64,000 nucleotides of DNA from Monocercomonoides exilis (taxonomy: Eukaryota; Preaxostyla; Oxymonadida; Polymastigidae). The position numbers and the translations under genes were made by a program. The notes beneath the pieces were generated by a model. The model searched no databases, was not told where the DNA came from, and was given only the letters and a program-made list of their open reading frames with translations. Within the stretch, counting starts at the first letter, position 1, and each line of letters begins with the position of its first letter. Positions 24,190 to 36,179 of this stretch are shown in pieces. The DNA lies in the NCBI GenBank assembly GCA_001643675.2, contig LSRY02000038.1, positions 916,001 through 980,000 of the forward strand, in the 5' to 3' direction.

Positions 24190-25145
24190 GCAACGTATGG
24201 TTAAAATTTTATATTGCTTATTAACTTTTTTTGGTAATAAATTTGTTGAAACTTGTATGATATTCAATTTTAGAAAGGAGGAAGGAAAAGTTGAATTGGA
24301 GAGGACGTGTTTAAAAGAATGTTCTTTGAAAGAGTTCACAGGGAAGCTGGATGAATGAATAGAAAAGATGTGGAGAATATTGAGGGATGCGAAGCTAATT
24401 ATAACGAGAAAAGGGAGAAAAGGAGGAGGATGATGAGAAGAAGGAGGAAGGTTAATGTTAAGAGGCATATGAAAAATGCAATGTTGAGGATGCAGCGGGA
24501 TGTCTTCGAAAGTTTTAAAAAAATCAAGACTTTTTATGGATAACCTTCAAACACTGTATTCTTTATTTTTTCTAAACCATATTGCTGTTTTCATTTTCAT
24601 TCCATTTTATTTTCGTTTATTGAGATTTGGGGTTTATAATTGTTTGTGCAAAATTAATTTTTCCTGTTTTTAACAAAGGATTCACAACAAGCTCGATTTA
24701 AACAATGCATACATATTTTATTTTGGCTTTGCAAAGCTGCTTGCGTTTGCAAACGCATTTGTAAAAGAAATGAGTGTGAATAAGCAAAAACTAGCTTTTA
24801 TTTAAAACAATTAATTCAATTATTCATCTTTTTCAAAGTTTTATTAATTAAAGATTAAATAATAGCAAAGAATAAATATCGCATCCAAATAATTGGAAAA
24901 AAATCACAAAGCTGGTTCAAAAAATTGCTTCTGACTGGATCATGACTAATATTCCACTCTATCCTCAGCGTGTGATTCGATATTTGAACCGCAGCGCTTG
25001 AATCGACATTTTTTTTCTTCAATAGCAATTATTAGAAACTGTGGTGAAGTTGGAACAAATATATATTCCAAGATTGAATTCTCTCTTTCAAACCTGGAGT
25101 TAACCCTTATTTTTGAGAGCAAAATAATTTCTCCTCCAACAGACA
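24190..25145. other. Element interior without a supported gene
   Basis: AT-rich. A short plus-strand open stretch (24355-24543, Arg/Lys-rich) shows no recognisable feature. It probably includes the 3' flank of the captured surface-protein gene. Confidence 0.4.
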
Positions 25146-26590
25146 TCACTCCAACTGCCCCATCATCACACTGAACAGCGTAATCGAATAAAGCGCACTC
25201 ATCCTAATCACGTTCACTGTCTTCCCTCTCCCCAAAACAGAAATCTTCTTTTCCCCAACACTGATTGTTGTCCCTTCGCTCACATGCCTCCCACACAGCA
25301 CTGTGATTGTCGAGTTCAGCTGCGCCTTGCTCGACCCCACTGCATGCCCCACTGAATTGCACTGCGCTGTCTCGTTCATCCCGCACAGATTACTCGCATC
25401 ACTTCCATCCACCCCATCACATCGATCTTTCATCCCGACGCTCAGCCATTCCTTCTTTTCTGTGTGCTGATATGCTCCATTACCCAATAGCACACTCTCT
25501 TATCATTAGTATTTGATGTGTACGATTCATAGAACGGGTTATTCGATGAAAAAAGATTATTTCCATCATAAAAGAACACATCGTGGCCATACGGAGTGGA
25601 AGCGTTGCAACTGCAATCGTGGAAAAAGAAGAAATAGCAATAAATGTTGTTGCTTGGAGCTGTTTGTTGGTTTGGATCAAAATATAATCCTCCTCCATAT
25701 GCAGATGTTGAACATGAAATAAATCGAACACTGCTCATTTTGAATGCAGCCAGAACATATGAGCAATACATGCCTCCGCCTCCATTGTTTGTCAATGAGC
25801 ATGAAGTGAAATTGCACTCAAACACACACGAGCTCCCTCCTTCTCCATCTTCTTCCCCGATGCACCCTGATCCAGGCACACTGAAATTGAACAACCTCAA
25901 CCCTCCCCCATCATGGTGAGCCTTGCACATCTGGAAGTCTCACCCACTGACAAGGGCACATGAACTTATTTGGTAAGCATGCACCCCTCCCCTGCCAAAG
26001 TTATGCGCTGTGCACGAATTGAACACGTTGCTCACAATCTTGATCGTCTTGATTGCATGGCACATGATTGCTCCCCCATGGTAGAATGCAGTGCAATCAT
26101 TGAATAAGCAATGAGATACAGATAGTTCTCCAGAATTGAGATTGTACATTCGAATTGCTCCACCATTTGAAGCATCATCAGTATAATCATCTTTGTTTCC
26201 AGTCGTTTTCGACCCGTTCCACTCGCACCAAGTGAATGTATTCGGTCCATTGTCAGTAATGCTTTGCCTCCCTGGAGTCAACTTTCCGTCTGAAGTTCCT
26301 TCACATTTCACATTTCTTGTTCGACAACACCCAACGAATGAGGTGTTTGAGGCTGTCAAAGAGGCAAAGGGGTTGTTGAGGGAAGGGACAATCCCTCCAT
26401 CATATGCTTTGCAAACTGATGAAAATGAACAGCTGTTCATCAGACATTTGGTTTGGATTGATGTAGTGGTTGAAGGTGAGCATGCATCAAGTGCTGTTGA
26501 GATATTGAAAAAAGTGAGTCTGGAGAGGGATACAAGAGGTATGGAAGGTGATGAAATAAATACTTTTGAAGATGAGAAATGCGATTCTCT
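25146..26590 (-). pseudogene. Captured beta-helix surface-protein gene fragment
   Basis: Encodes Cys/Gly-rich repeats of the type GGAI...L.VSHC.F..CTA..GGAI, typical of parallel beta-helix, polymorphic-outer-membrane-like surface proteins abundant in oxymonads. It then reads YGHDVFFYDGNN and a domain ending ISVGEKKISVLGRGK. The gene at 44530-45870 is a clear homologue (YGHDVEYVDAYN; IEIGTKKISVIGTGK). It has no signal peptide or membrane anchor. A TGA at 25940-25942 and a one-base shift near 25490 break it. It lies between the 406-bp ends, so it moved with the element. Confidence 0.8.
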
Positions 26591-27240
26591 CTAAGAAAAT
26601 TCTTCCTTTCCCTTCTCCCCCTTCCCCATGCCTCTTAGCGCCATGCCAAAAAATATCCCATTGAGCTTGAGTTCCCCTTATTCTGCCTCTTCTTCTGCTG
26701 CTGCTTCCAAAAAGATTTTTGCAAAAGAAATTCACAAAAATTTCTTTCCCCATTCTCTTCAGTTTTTTCCGCCTGGCTCATTCTTCCAAACACTCTTCAG
26801 TTGCTGATTTCTCCCAATTTCTTCCAAGAATGTCCCAGAAAAAAGTACTGTTTCCACATCCCATATTTCATGCTCCCCAGGCGCTTCTGATAACACCTGA
26901 TCGCATCACACATCAATGGAATAAAAAAATACAAATACAAATAAAAAATGATATATGAAGAAAATGAACAAACAAGAATAAAATTCCTCCACAAATCTTC
27001 ATTTCTCTTCACTATCCCTCATCCTCTGTTTGTTTCTCTCCAAATAACTCTCCCCCGCGTCATCGACTTCAAGCGCCACGTCACTCCTTATCCTTACAAA
27101 TTCAATTCAATCCAAAATATTGCAGCAGGACCCGATCTTCATTTCGTCACAAACCTTTCAAAAGCAGTCCAATCTAAAAGAGAGAGAAAATCACATTTAA
27201 ATAAGTTAATAAAAAATTGAAGAAAATTTACAAACATTGG
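26591..27240. other. Element interior, right part
   Basis: No supported gene; unrelated short open stretches on both strands. Confidence 0.35.
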
Positions 27241-27654
27241 ATATGTTTTCCTCCGTTATTGCTTCAAAAAATTTATTGTTGCATTCTCTTTATTATTTAA
27301 AAACGGTAGCTTTTCGTATTTATTGAATTTATAGAAATTAGCAACATAAAAAATAATACAGACGAAAATTCACAATGACAAACATTTAACACTATATTTT
27401 TTCTTGTTTCATTGAATAGATAATTTCATTTGAACTTTTAGGAGTTAAGAAATCGAATTTTAAGTTTGTAGTGATCATCATAAAAATATTATGGGTCTCC
27501 AAAATTGAAAATTTTGTTGAATATTATTTGATCGAATTTCGAAATTTCCCTCCTTGAATCGCTTGGCTTAATCGTGTAGATTAACGCTGTTGTGTTTGAA
27601 TTTTGAAAAAATGCAAACTGAAAGTGGTACAATTTACACCTATGCCCTCTGATT

Positions 27655-29099
27655 TTTTCACAAAATGAAAAAAGACTTATTTTCAAACAGAAATCAAGAT
27701 TATGGAAAGAATTTCAGGAAGAAACAAACATTAAGTTATCACTTTCTTATTTCTACAAACTTACGACACAATTTTATCGAGCAAAAAAGAGAACTGATGT
27801 ATGTGAAATGTGTGAAAAACTTGATCATTTGGAAAGAAAATTGAGGTCTGTCCCTTCTTCAAAAAGAAGCAAATCGGATATGAAAAATTTTTCAATTTTG
27901 AAAATGCACAAAACATATGCGGAATGGCAACGAAAACATTTTCAAAAAACAGCTCATGATTTGAAGGAGAATGAAGTAATACTGCTGTTTGATTTCAAAG
28001 AAAAATGGAAATTGCCGATCAGATTTCACCAGCTTCAGCAAGAATATTTTGATTACAAACAAATATCACATTTCACAGTGATTTCAATTCAAAAACAAAA
28101 TGATCAGTATATAAAAAAAAAACTTTCAACTTTTTATCAGAATGCCTATCAAATGGTTTTCGATTTGAAATAGAGTGTTTGCAATCGGTTTTGAAAAGAT
28201 CATTCTTCAAAAACTCTTCGACTTTCAAATTTTTCTGTGATTCCGGTCCTCATAACCGAAATCGCTTTGTGCTTCACTTTCTATTGCGAAGCAAATCTTC
28301 TTTTCTGAAAGGGAAAAAATGTGAAGTGAATAATTTCACAGAACATCACGGAAAGAACCTTTGTGATGGTGAATTCGGTGTTCTGGTTAACTCGGTTAAT
28401 AATTACCTTTCCGATGAGAATGTTTTATCATTGCAGGATTTGATTTCTTTTTTTAAAAAGCATGTTGAATCTCATACAGTTTCACAAGTCCCTATTTCAC
28501 AAAGGAAAAACCAATCAATTTCAACAAATATTTCTTCATCAGAGAATTCTCAATTTGAATTATCAGTGAATGACAGATATTTTGAAGAATATATTTCATC
28601 ACAACAGAAAGTTTGGCCTTCTTTAGTTATTCCACACATGAAAGATTTCTTGTTTTTTGAAAGTGAGAATAAGCATGTATTTGAATCTGAAGTCTGCATT
28701 TCTCCACAGCGCTGTTTAATTGATCTTCAAAGAACAATAAAGAATGAAACAGTTTTGAATGAAAGAAAAACATGTTCAAAGCAGCAAAACTCACAAAATG
28801 TCATCAACGTTCTTCAATCTTCAATTGAAATGATTTACAGACGAAACAGACTTTTGCGCAATTCATTAACATTTGATTTCTGTAATTGTCCCATATGCAT
28901 CATTGATCATTAAGCAAGATTTAAAGTGCATGCTCAGCTTTTGCTCCATCGGAAAAGCAAAAGACGTGGTATCAAGCATTAGATAAAATTAATCACTTTA
29001 TTTTTATCCAGACTTGGATATGGTTTGATATCTCCCAGGTGCACTTTTTAATCTTATCCGATTGGCTTATTGAGAATCAATGATTTTGAAAGATAATGA
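27655..29099 (+). pseudogene. DDE transposase core, continuation of the 20750 gene after nested insertions
   Basis: From the empty-site junction the frame reads ETNIKLSLSYFYKLTT, KKRTDVCEMCEKLDHLE, VILLFDFKEKWKLP, then FKFFCDSGPHNRNRF and NFTEHHGKNLCDGEFGVLV, ending at TGA 29097-29099 with TAA/TAG read as Gln. FDFKE, CDSGPH and EHHGK..CD look like the catalytic acidic positions of a DDE-type transposase family I have seen in fungi and protists but cannot name with certainty. The CxxC pair may be a zinc knuckle. One base is missing or gained in the A10 run near 28115. With no start of its own, it is the stranded 3' half of the interrupted gene. Confidence 0.72.
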
Positions 29100-30617
29100 C
29101 CCAAATATTTCATATTAGCTGCTCCAAATGTTTATTCTTTGTAAATTAAAACATGTTAATGAAAAGACGTGAATGTTTGTGGAATCGTAAATCAATTTCT
29201 GTTGACGATTATGAACATCTCTTGATATTGGTGAGGAAATGTTATTTGTGCATTATTTGACGTCATTTGAAAATGCAATTTCAATATTGATCTTTGCAGA
29301 GAATGAGACAGTGTGCGAAGCGTAACTTATTGCAAATTCAAATCCATCTTAAAGTCTCAATTTTAATGAATAAGAAGGATTTCTTGTGGGATGCAAAGAT
29401 GTCGAACAAGAATGCTGTTGAAATTATTTTTCGCAGTTCTTTCTTTCAGTTTTGATGTTTGATTGTTGAATAATCTTTTGAAGGAAAATAAGTTGACAGT
29501 TAATGGAAATAGCTTCAAAGAAAAGGTTTTCTTGTGACTCATAAGATTTAAAGCTTATTCGGAAATTTTTCATCAAGCAATTTTCAACATTGCATGGATT
29601 GATAATTATTTTTCAAATGTTAATCATTTTGTTTCATTTGAGATTAACTTTTGAAGAATTGACCACTTTCATCAAATACATCATAATATTTCTTTTCATG
29701 AAAACATTTTCAACCTTAAAGTTTCATCACTCGACCGAAACTGTTTTTGGAATAATCTGATTTGCCAATTCATCACTTCGATTACTAGCATTGAATAATT
29801 CATTTAAAAAAAATAATTCATATGGCTAAATTTTTTTGAAAAGTGACATCAGATCAAAAATTTGACCCATGGAAGTTAATTTTTTGAACACTCCGTTTCC
29901 ATAATTCTAATTAGAAAAACTAACTTTCTCCACAGTTGTTGTTAGTTCATTGCAAACTTTTTTTATGAAAAAAAATATTTTGAATCAAAAAATTATATAT
30001 TCTGTTATGTGATCAAAATTAAAATAGCTTTTGAACAATGAATATGCTTTATCTTTCCTTAGTCCGTGTTGGAATAACTGAGTTTGAAATTGTTCAAGGT
30101 TTTTTTAATTCAATTTTTATTGAAAATTTAATCTTCTGTTGATGATTCTTATTTTTATTTGAACTGAAATCTTCAATTCCCAGAACGAAAAATTTCATTT
30201 CATTCTCCAATTATTGCTTATACATGTTCAAGAAAGCAATGAATATTCAAAGTTGAATGGTTTGCTGTTTTAATTTGTGTTGTGTTATTTATTCTTTATT
30301 TTTCAATTCTTTCTTTCTGTGTTGATAAAAAATTTGCAGCAGAGCAGCATTTCCTTGAAATGAAAAGATAAAGGAATATATCCTTCAAATGCGAAAGCCT
30401 TTGAAAAATGAAGAAGCACTATTTCGAATGACAGAGGTCATTATAAGCTTTATATAAAAAATAGTTCCTCCTAAGATGGATAAAAGAGAGTCCAAATTTC
30501 CTGATCTCCTCTTCATTAAGAACAAACATACCCAAATGGGGAAAGGGCATTTTTGTTATTTCACCAAATCTGGAAGGAACTGCAAAATCAGAAAAGATCA
30601 CATGTGTTACAGATTCA
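29100..30617. other. AT-rich spacer, no gene seen
   Basis: No conserved frame, inverted ends or RNA gene recognised; probably decayed 3' flank of the large element. Confidence 0.4.
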
Positions 30618-31040
30618 TTGGATTCATTTGACAAAGTGAGAGGATTCGACAATGGAAATAACAGTGTTACCATCCCTTTGTGCGTTTATCTCCTTCCTGA
30701 TCCAACAGAAGAATATGTGAGCAATTCTGAGGCATGTGATCATTCACACTGTGGAACAGTCAAATTCCCTTGTTTGACGATGAAACATTCTATCATAAGA
30801 CAAACAGGAGAAATGAAAACTATTGTGAGTGGAAGGATTTTGATGAGTGATGAATTGACGTTTGCGGGACAAAAACACGAAGTTATAGGAAATGATGATC
30901 AAAGTGGCTGGACAGTCTCCGTTTTAACTTCATCATTAAACTCTGCGATGACAATAGCAAGAACTGAAACAGAATTATCACAACATTTCTTTTCTTTTCC
31001 TTCTTCGCCTTCTTCACCGTCCCAAATAACAATTTTCTGA
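30618..31040 (+). pseudogene. Surface-protein-type fragment
   Basis: A 140-residue frame (first in-frame codon used is ATG 30618) contains YVSNSEACDHSHCGTVKFPC and a following SGRILMSDELTFAGQKHEV pattern. These resemble the N-terminal module of oxymonad beta-helix surface proteins (compare YVSVNGHDNFEFCELGESTACRT in the gene at 44530-45870). No signal peptide and no anchor. It ends at TGA 31038-31040 after a Ser/Pro stretch. Probably a relic. Confidence 0.5.
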
Positions 31041-31459
31041 ATTTTCAATATTTTGATCATCAAGTCAGAATGGATTGTTTGATTCACAGAAAAGTTGAAC
31101 ACTATTTTCTCCAGATCTGTATACAGCTCTCCCAGTTCCTATATTTCACAGTCATTATTATCGGATATTCCCACCAATTCACATGTATGCCAAATAACCA
31201 GCCTATTTTACGCTAATGTCTCCTCTGCGTTTGTTTTTTTCTCAATTTACACACCTGATGAATCTTCTCACATAAAATTTTATTCATTTTCATCAAACAA
31301 AATCCACCTTATTAAACATCTTCTTTTTCCTCTTCTTCATCTTCATTATACTCTGGAAATTCCTTCAACAAGCGCTAACTCTTTTCGCGCCTAATCTCGA
31401 CAAGCTGTTAATATCAAGCAGGCGAAGTGAAAGCGGAAGAAGTCCAAAGAATATCAATG

Positions 31460-31850
31460 CCTGCACGAGACGAGGAAAAGACAAGGAAAATGGATGATAA
31501 TTGAAGAGCCATTAAGGGGGAACATTTTGGGCATCTTTGTGGAAGCATATGTTCTGATCGAGAGCATTTATGAGTGCAAAGATGCACTTGAAGTTCAGAA
31601 GGATTATAAGAAACAGAAACTTAAAAGGAGAATGGAAAAAGTGTTGAGACAAGAAAAATATGAGGAGCTGGAGGAGGATGTTGAAAAGCAACATTAGCAA
31701 TTCCAGGTGATGGTTGGCTGCATGCAGACAGACAACGTCACAAGCATCCACCTCCACAATCATGTTCGTTTTCTCTTTTTGGAGAGCATGAACTGTCTTC
31801 TTCTCTACACTTTACACTATCTCCACAAAATTTGACGCCAATGATAATTC
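31460..31850 (+). CDS. Possible charged coiled-coil exon
   Basis: Frame WMIIEEPLRGNILGIFVEAY followed by LKRRMEKVLRQEKYEELEED and, across a TAG read as Gln, QHQQFQVMV. The heptad-like spacing supports coding. The start and splice partners are not found, and the opposite strand is also open. Function unknown. Confidence 0.3.
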
Positions 31851-32339
31851 ACACCTTGAAGAAGATATTATTTGCTTCTCAATTTGCTGCATCCTTATAA
31901 GCAAACTCAGTCGCTCGTTCGTCTTCCACTTCTTCTTCTTCTAATTTATGAACACCTTCTTCGTCTTCTTTCCATCAAATTCTTCTTCATTCTATCCTTC
32001 TTCTTCGCCTTCACTATCTCGAGTTAAATTTGCATCACCGCAGAATCCCTCGTCTTCACCAACATCAGTATCATCTTCTTCGTATAAAGTTTAATCTCTT
32101 CTTTTCTATCTTGCTCGACAGCTTCAAACTTTATTCCTCTTTGTTTGCCAAATCCGTATTAATTGACATGTGGTTTTTTCTTGCTTCAACAAGGGCGGAG
32201 CCTTGTTATTCATCCATTTCAAAAACATTTGTTGAACAGTACGAAATCTCAGTATTTATCTCCATCTCTTTTACAATAATCCTTTAAAATCTGATCATTA
32301 ATTCAAAGAATTATTAAATTAACTTCACTCACACTTTCG

Positions 32340-33258
32340 ATTTTCTTCCTTTCACTCTCGTCATTTTCATTCTTCTTCCTATACGCTTCATTCATATCTT
32401 TCTTTTTGAGATGTTTCACTATCATCTTCGTCTTTCCTCTCCTGGTGATCGGATATTTCACATATTATTTCCATTTTCGATTTATAACCTTCACATTCAT
32501 TTGTGATAAACTTTTTGCCAACATTATCTTTCTCTTTTTCCGCTTTTTTCTCATCATTCCTCAGACTCTTCTCGCTCATTCCGTCAAATCAGTTTAACCT
32601 CCAAGGCGATAGAGCTGCATCTTCGATCATCATTCGCTCCACCTCAAGCGCCTTCTCAACAACCTCCCTCACTTCAACCCCTCACACAATCACTTCCTTT
32701 TCACGCTTCACCTTTCATGCGCATCAATATCGACTGAAGGGATTTTAGACGTGTTATCATTTTCGGTAATAGCGACGAGATAAGCAGTTCTTTGATTGAC
32801 GAATGCGCATTTATATCCGCTTCATAAAAGATCCGCTTGATCCCCGACTTTGTGCTCACCGACACTGCAAGAAAAAAAAGTTTCTCCACCAGCTGAACAA
32901 AAAGCATCACCGAAAGCACCACATCAGAGGTTCACACAACACCCCCATTCTGCACCGCCCTCCGCGCCACAATAATATCCCTCGAACTATATGTAGCACC
33001 CACAGCGATGGAAGGAGCAGCAACAGCATTAGCATGTACCGCGCATATACCCCAGCAGCCTCAGGCACCATTGACCGCAGCCACCACTCGATGTCATCCA
33101 TCGCTGCATCCGACGTGTATGACGCAGCCACCGCCGAGGCATTTGAATGGAAAATTGCAGGAGCTGATGATGAATGTGATAACTTCCAATCCCCTGTCGA
33201 ATCTTCTTTTCACTTCACAGCATCCGGCATTGCGAAAAAGACAATCACGCTGCTGTAG
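32340..33258 (-). pseudogene. Diverged third copy of the arm gene (ASYTSDAAMDD family)
   Basis: The minus strand reads AASYTSDAAMDDIEWWLR, a hydrophobic Leu-rich stretch (YMLMLLLLLPSLWVLHIV), then VSVSTKSGIKRIFYEADINA, RMMIEDAALSP and a charged coil (MSEKSLRNDEKKAEKEKDN). Corresponding but diverged segments occur in each inverted-repeat arm (38395-39170 and 15576-16351). TGA codons and frame changes show decay. The hydrophobic stretch could be a membrane segment. Its position between the arms suggests the arm sequence derived from, or shares ancestry with, the spacer. Confidence 0.45.
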
Positions 33259-34476
33259 ATAAAATGTCAGAGCGAAGAGACGACTTCACAAAACAACTAC
33301 ATATGAAAAGGAAAATTAATCAGATGAGTAAATCTTCTATTTTCATTCAATATCGAAAAAATTAAACAGAATATCTTTTGAAAATACAAAAAATGATATG
33401 AAAAATTGAAGAAAAATGTACATGCTGAAATGACATAAACTTGATAACAACTAACTGTTTTATTCTCGACATGTAAATGGATTGTATTTTTGAGTTATTA
33501 ATAAATGAACAATTTTTTTGAAAATTTTCGCACCCTTCATGTTTTTATTAATACATTAATAACTGCTCTTTGAAAACAATTTTTTTGAATAGCTTTCAAT
33601 TATAGCAAGCATTGTTTCAATGAAATTTCCCCGAATAACAATTTCTAACGAAAAATCCTCCCATTTAAGCAAATTTAAATTTAATTAACATGTTACAAAG
33701 AAATATATTAATAACTTAAAAAATTTTCCAAAAATCAAAATGAATTTTCAGTTTGATGATATGAAAATGAAGTAATTATAACTAATAATATGTTTTCATC
33801 AAATAGCTTTAAAATAACAATTTTAAAAAGAAAATATTAAAAATTGCGAAACGTTAAAAAAGTATTTGTATTGTTCAAATTAAATATTTGTTGATGAGAG
33901 CAAAAAAAGATAACACAATAAAAAACAATATATGAAATGGGAACGGAATGATCGAAATCTTGTGATCTTTTTTGATCTTTTGTGGGACAAAATTTAAGTC
34001 ATGGAACTTTTCAAAAAAATTTTGCCATATATATTTGTTTCAAACATCATCAAAATTTTCACGAATTGATAATCAACTTAATATATGGAATAGTAGTATT
34101 TTTGAATTGTTAACAAATAACATTTAATAATTTTCATGCATTGAATCACCATCTCTTCCTTTGTTGTCTTGTATACTCAACTTCTTTTTATCGTCCTCTC
34201 CGCTTTATTTCATATCCTTCAACCTTTTTCAAATTGTCTTCTGTCATCTTTTTTTCACATCTTCTTCTTCTCTCCTCTCTTTATTCAACTTATTCTTCCA
34301 AATCTCTCTGCTTCTTCTCTCCTTTCTTTCTTCTTCTTTTTCCCAATCTTCATCTTCTCTCCTCTCCATCATTTCCATAATCATCATAATCATCATTATC
34401 ATCATCATTTTCTTCATCTTCTTCTAATGAAAAATACTCTAGATTATCTTTTAAAATAGTCACTCTACAATATTTA
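33259..34476. other. AT-rich spacer before the right arm
   Basis: No gene recognised. It ends in a TC-rich stretch (34190-34420) open in several frames without conserved features. A GATCTTTTTTGATC-type motif lies near 33965. Confidence 0.4.
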
Positions 34477-36177
34477 CCAGAATGTCCATTTTGGCGCTGA
34501 ATACAGAGACAAGAAGGAAGAAGCAGCACTTTTGAAGATGATTGAGAAGGCAAAAGAAGAAGGCAAAAGAGAAGAAGAAGATAAAAGACGAGCAGAGGCC
34601 GAAGAGAAAGCAGCAGAAAAGAATGAAGAGAAAGGTGCAAGTGACACAGGAAGTGTGAAGAGCTATGCAAGCACAGGATCAGCCAACAGCTCAAATGCCT
34701 CAACCAACTCGTCGCAAGCAGCTGAATCTGTATTGAGATCCCCAAAGACATCTCTTATTTCTTCTTCTTCTTCCTCTCCTGCTGCAAATTTATCCACTTC
34801 CTCTTCCAACTCATTCTCAACTTCCTCTTCCTTCTTCCTCGGTGGCACTTTGCGTGGTGAGTCTCCTTTCACTCGGAAGGGTCTCTCAACAGGTCCTCTT
34901 CTGTCTGTTGGAGGCAGTTCTGGTGCACAGACACTGAAGACGAGCTATCTGCAGTCTCTGTAGGCGAAGCTGAAGCAGAGCACGAAGGCAGCAATGGACA
35001 AAGAGCGAATGAAGGCATCAAGAGAGGAAGGAGGAATGAGAGAAGGAGAGAAAGGAGGAGGGGAAGAAGAGAGAGGAGAGAGATAGAGAGAGGGCGATGT
35101 GAGTGCATCAGGAGAAAGAGAGAGAAGCGGAGAAAAAGGCATTGCGGAACTTATGAGGAGGAAATGGGGTGTGTTTGGAGTGAGTGGAGTGCATGAGGAA
35201 GAAGCAGATATCGAGTACTATGCGAAGGAAAGAGTGCTTTTGTTGAGGAAGAAAAGAATTGTGGCTGATGAGAAAGGCGAAGCAGCAGTTGTGAGAAGTG
35301 TGTTTGCGGTAAATGTGCAGTTTTTGTATGGAAAAATGCGAACGAAGAGGAAAACACGTGAAAAGAGGAAATTCTGAGAACCGTGGAGGAAGTGGAGAGA
35401 AGGAAGGCAGAGAAGGAGAAGAGAGAGAGAGAGAAAGAGAGAGAGAGAATAAGAGAGAGAGAGAGAAAGAGAGGAGCAGAAAGCGTCGCTGGCAATGCTT
35501 TCGAAGGAGAAAGGGAAGAACGACGAATGCGATGACGATTATCCGCTGCCTCCGAACTTTGGCAGGACGACAGCTGTGCTCAGCAGAGATGCTCTGAAGG
35601 AGTCTTCTGCTCGTTCGACAGCCGTGGCTGAGCCCAAGAACACGAGAGTGCACTCGCAACTGCAGACGCCGCTGGAGAAGGCGCTGGAGATGGAGCGGAA
35701 GGAGTAGGAGAAGGCAGCAATCGAAAGAGAAAAGGGGAAGGAGCTGTTGATGGACGACGAAAGTGTGCTGCACTCGCTCAAAGGAAGAGACATTGGAGAT
35801 GGAAGAATGCTGGCTGGACAGTCTAAACAGAATGAGAATGATAACTCTGCTGATCAGCCTGCACCATTTCCAAGCACTTCTTTGATTCCCTCTTCTTCTT
35901 CTTCCTTCTTCTTCTTCCTATTCTCTTCTTCTTCCTTTTTTCTTTGTTCTTCTTCCTTTCGAAGTCTTTCTTTCAATCTTTTTATCTTCCTTTCTATTTA
36001 TTTATTTATTTATTTATTTATTTATCTTTCTTTTCTTTCTTTTTCTTCTTTTTCATTCTTATTCTTTTTTTTATTGTTTCCTTTTTCTTTTTCTTTCTCT
36101 CTCCTCTCTTTCTTCTTCTTCTTCTTCTTCAAATGGAAGATTTTCTTTATGTTCAACTCAAAATGTCTTCGCTAATG
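34477..36177 (+). CDS. Coiled-coil/Ser-rich protein of unknown function (right arm copy)
   Basis: A single frame runs from the inner border: VHFGAEYRDKKEEAALLKMI, an Ala/Glu/Lys coil, a Ser-rich linker (34650-34860), SYLQSLQAKLKQ, a conserved-looking stretch (RRKWGVFGVSGV), an Arg/Glu coil (35400-35470), YPLPPNFGRTTAVLSRDAL, ALEMERKEQEKAAIEREK and DESVLHSLKGRDIGD, then low-complexity Phe/Ser. TAG at 34961, 35084 and 35705 and TAA at 35450 all fall where Gln makes natural sequence; this is strong support for the altered code. One TGA (35375-35377) interrupts, so an intron or a defect is needed. No enzymatic motif, and the family is not recognised. The start is probably cut off by the arm border. 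The Phe-rich end after 35880 is likely non-coding. Confidence 0.52.
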
Positions 36178-36179
36178 TC

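Larger units (their letters stand above)
23784..27646. mobile_element. 3.86 kb element with 406-bp inverted ends carrying a gene fragment
   Basis: Terminal inverted repeats 23784-24189 and 27241-27646 are essentially identical, start GGCATAGGTGTAAATTG, and are flanked by a perfect 8-bp duplication CTCTGATT (23776-23783, 27647-27654). No transposase is present. The interior is a decayed surface-protein gene on the minus strand. Long inverted ends with GG termini and an 8-bp duplication would fit a Mutator-like or Merlin-type non-autonomous element; superfamily not assigned. It sits inside the transposase gene, so it is younger than that gene. Confidence 0.88.

Noticed and set aside
20750-29099. 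Maverick/Polinton or viral origin of the large inverted-repeat unit
   Set aside because: No DNA polymerase, integrase, packaging ATPase or capsid-like gene was recognised; the only enzymatic genes are the transposase and the USP.
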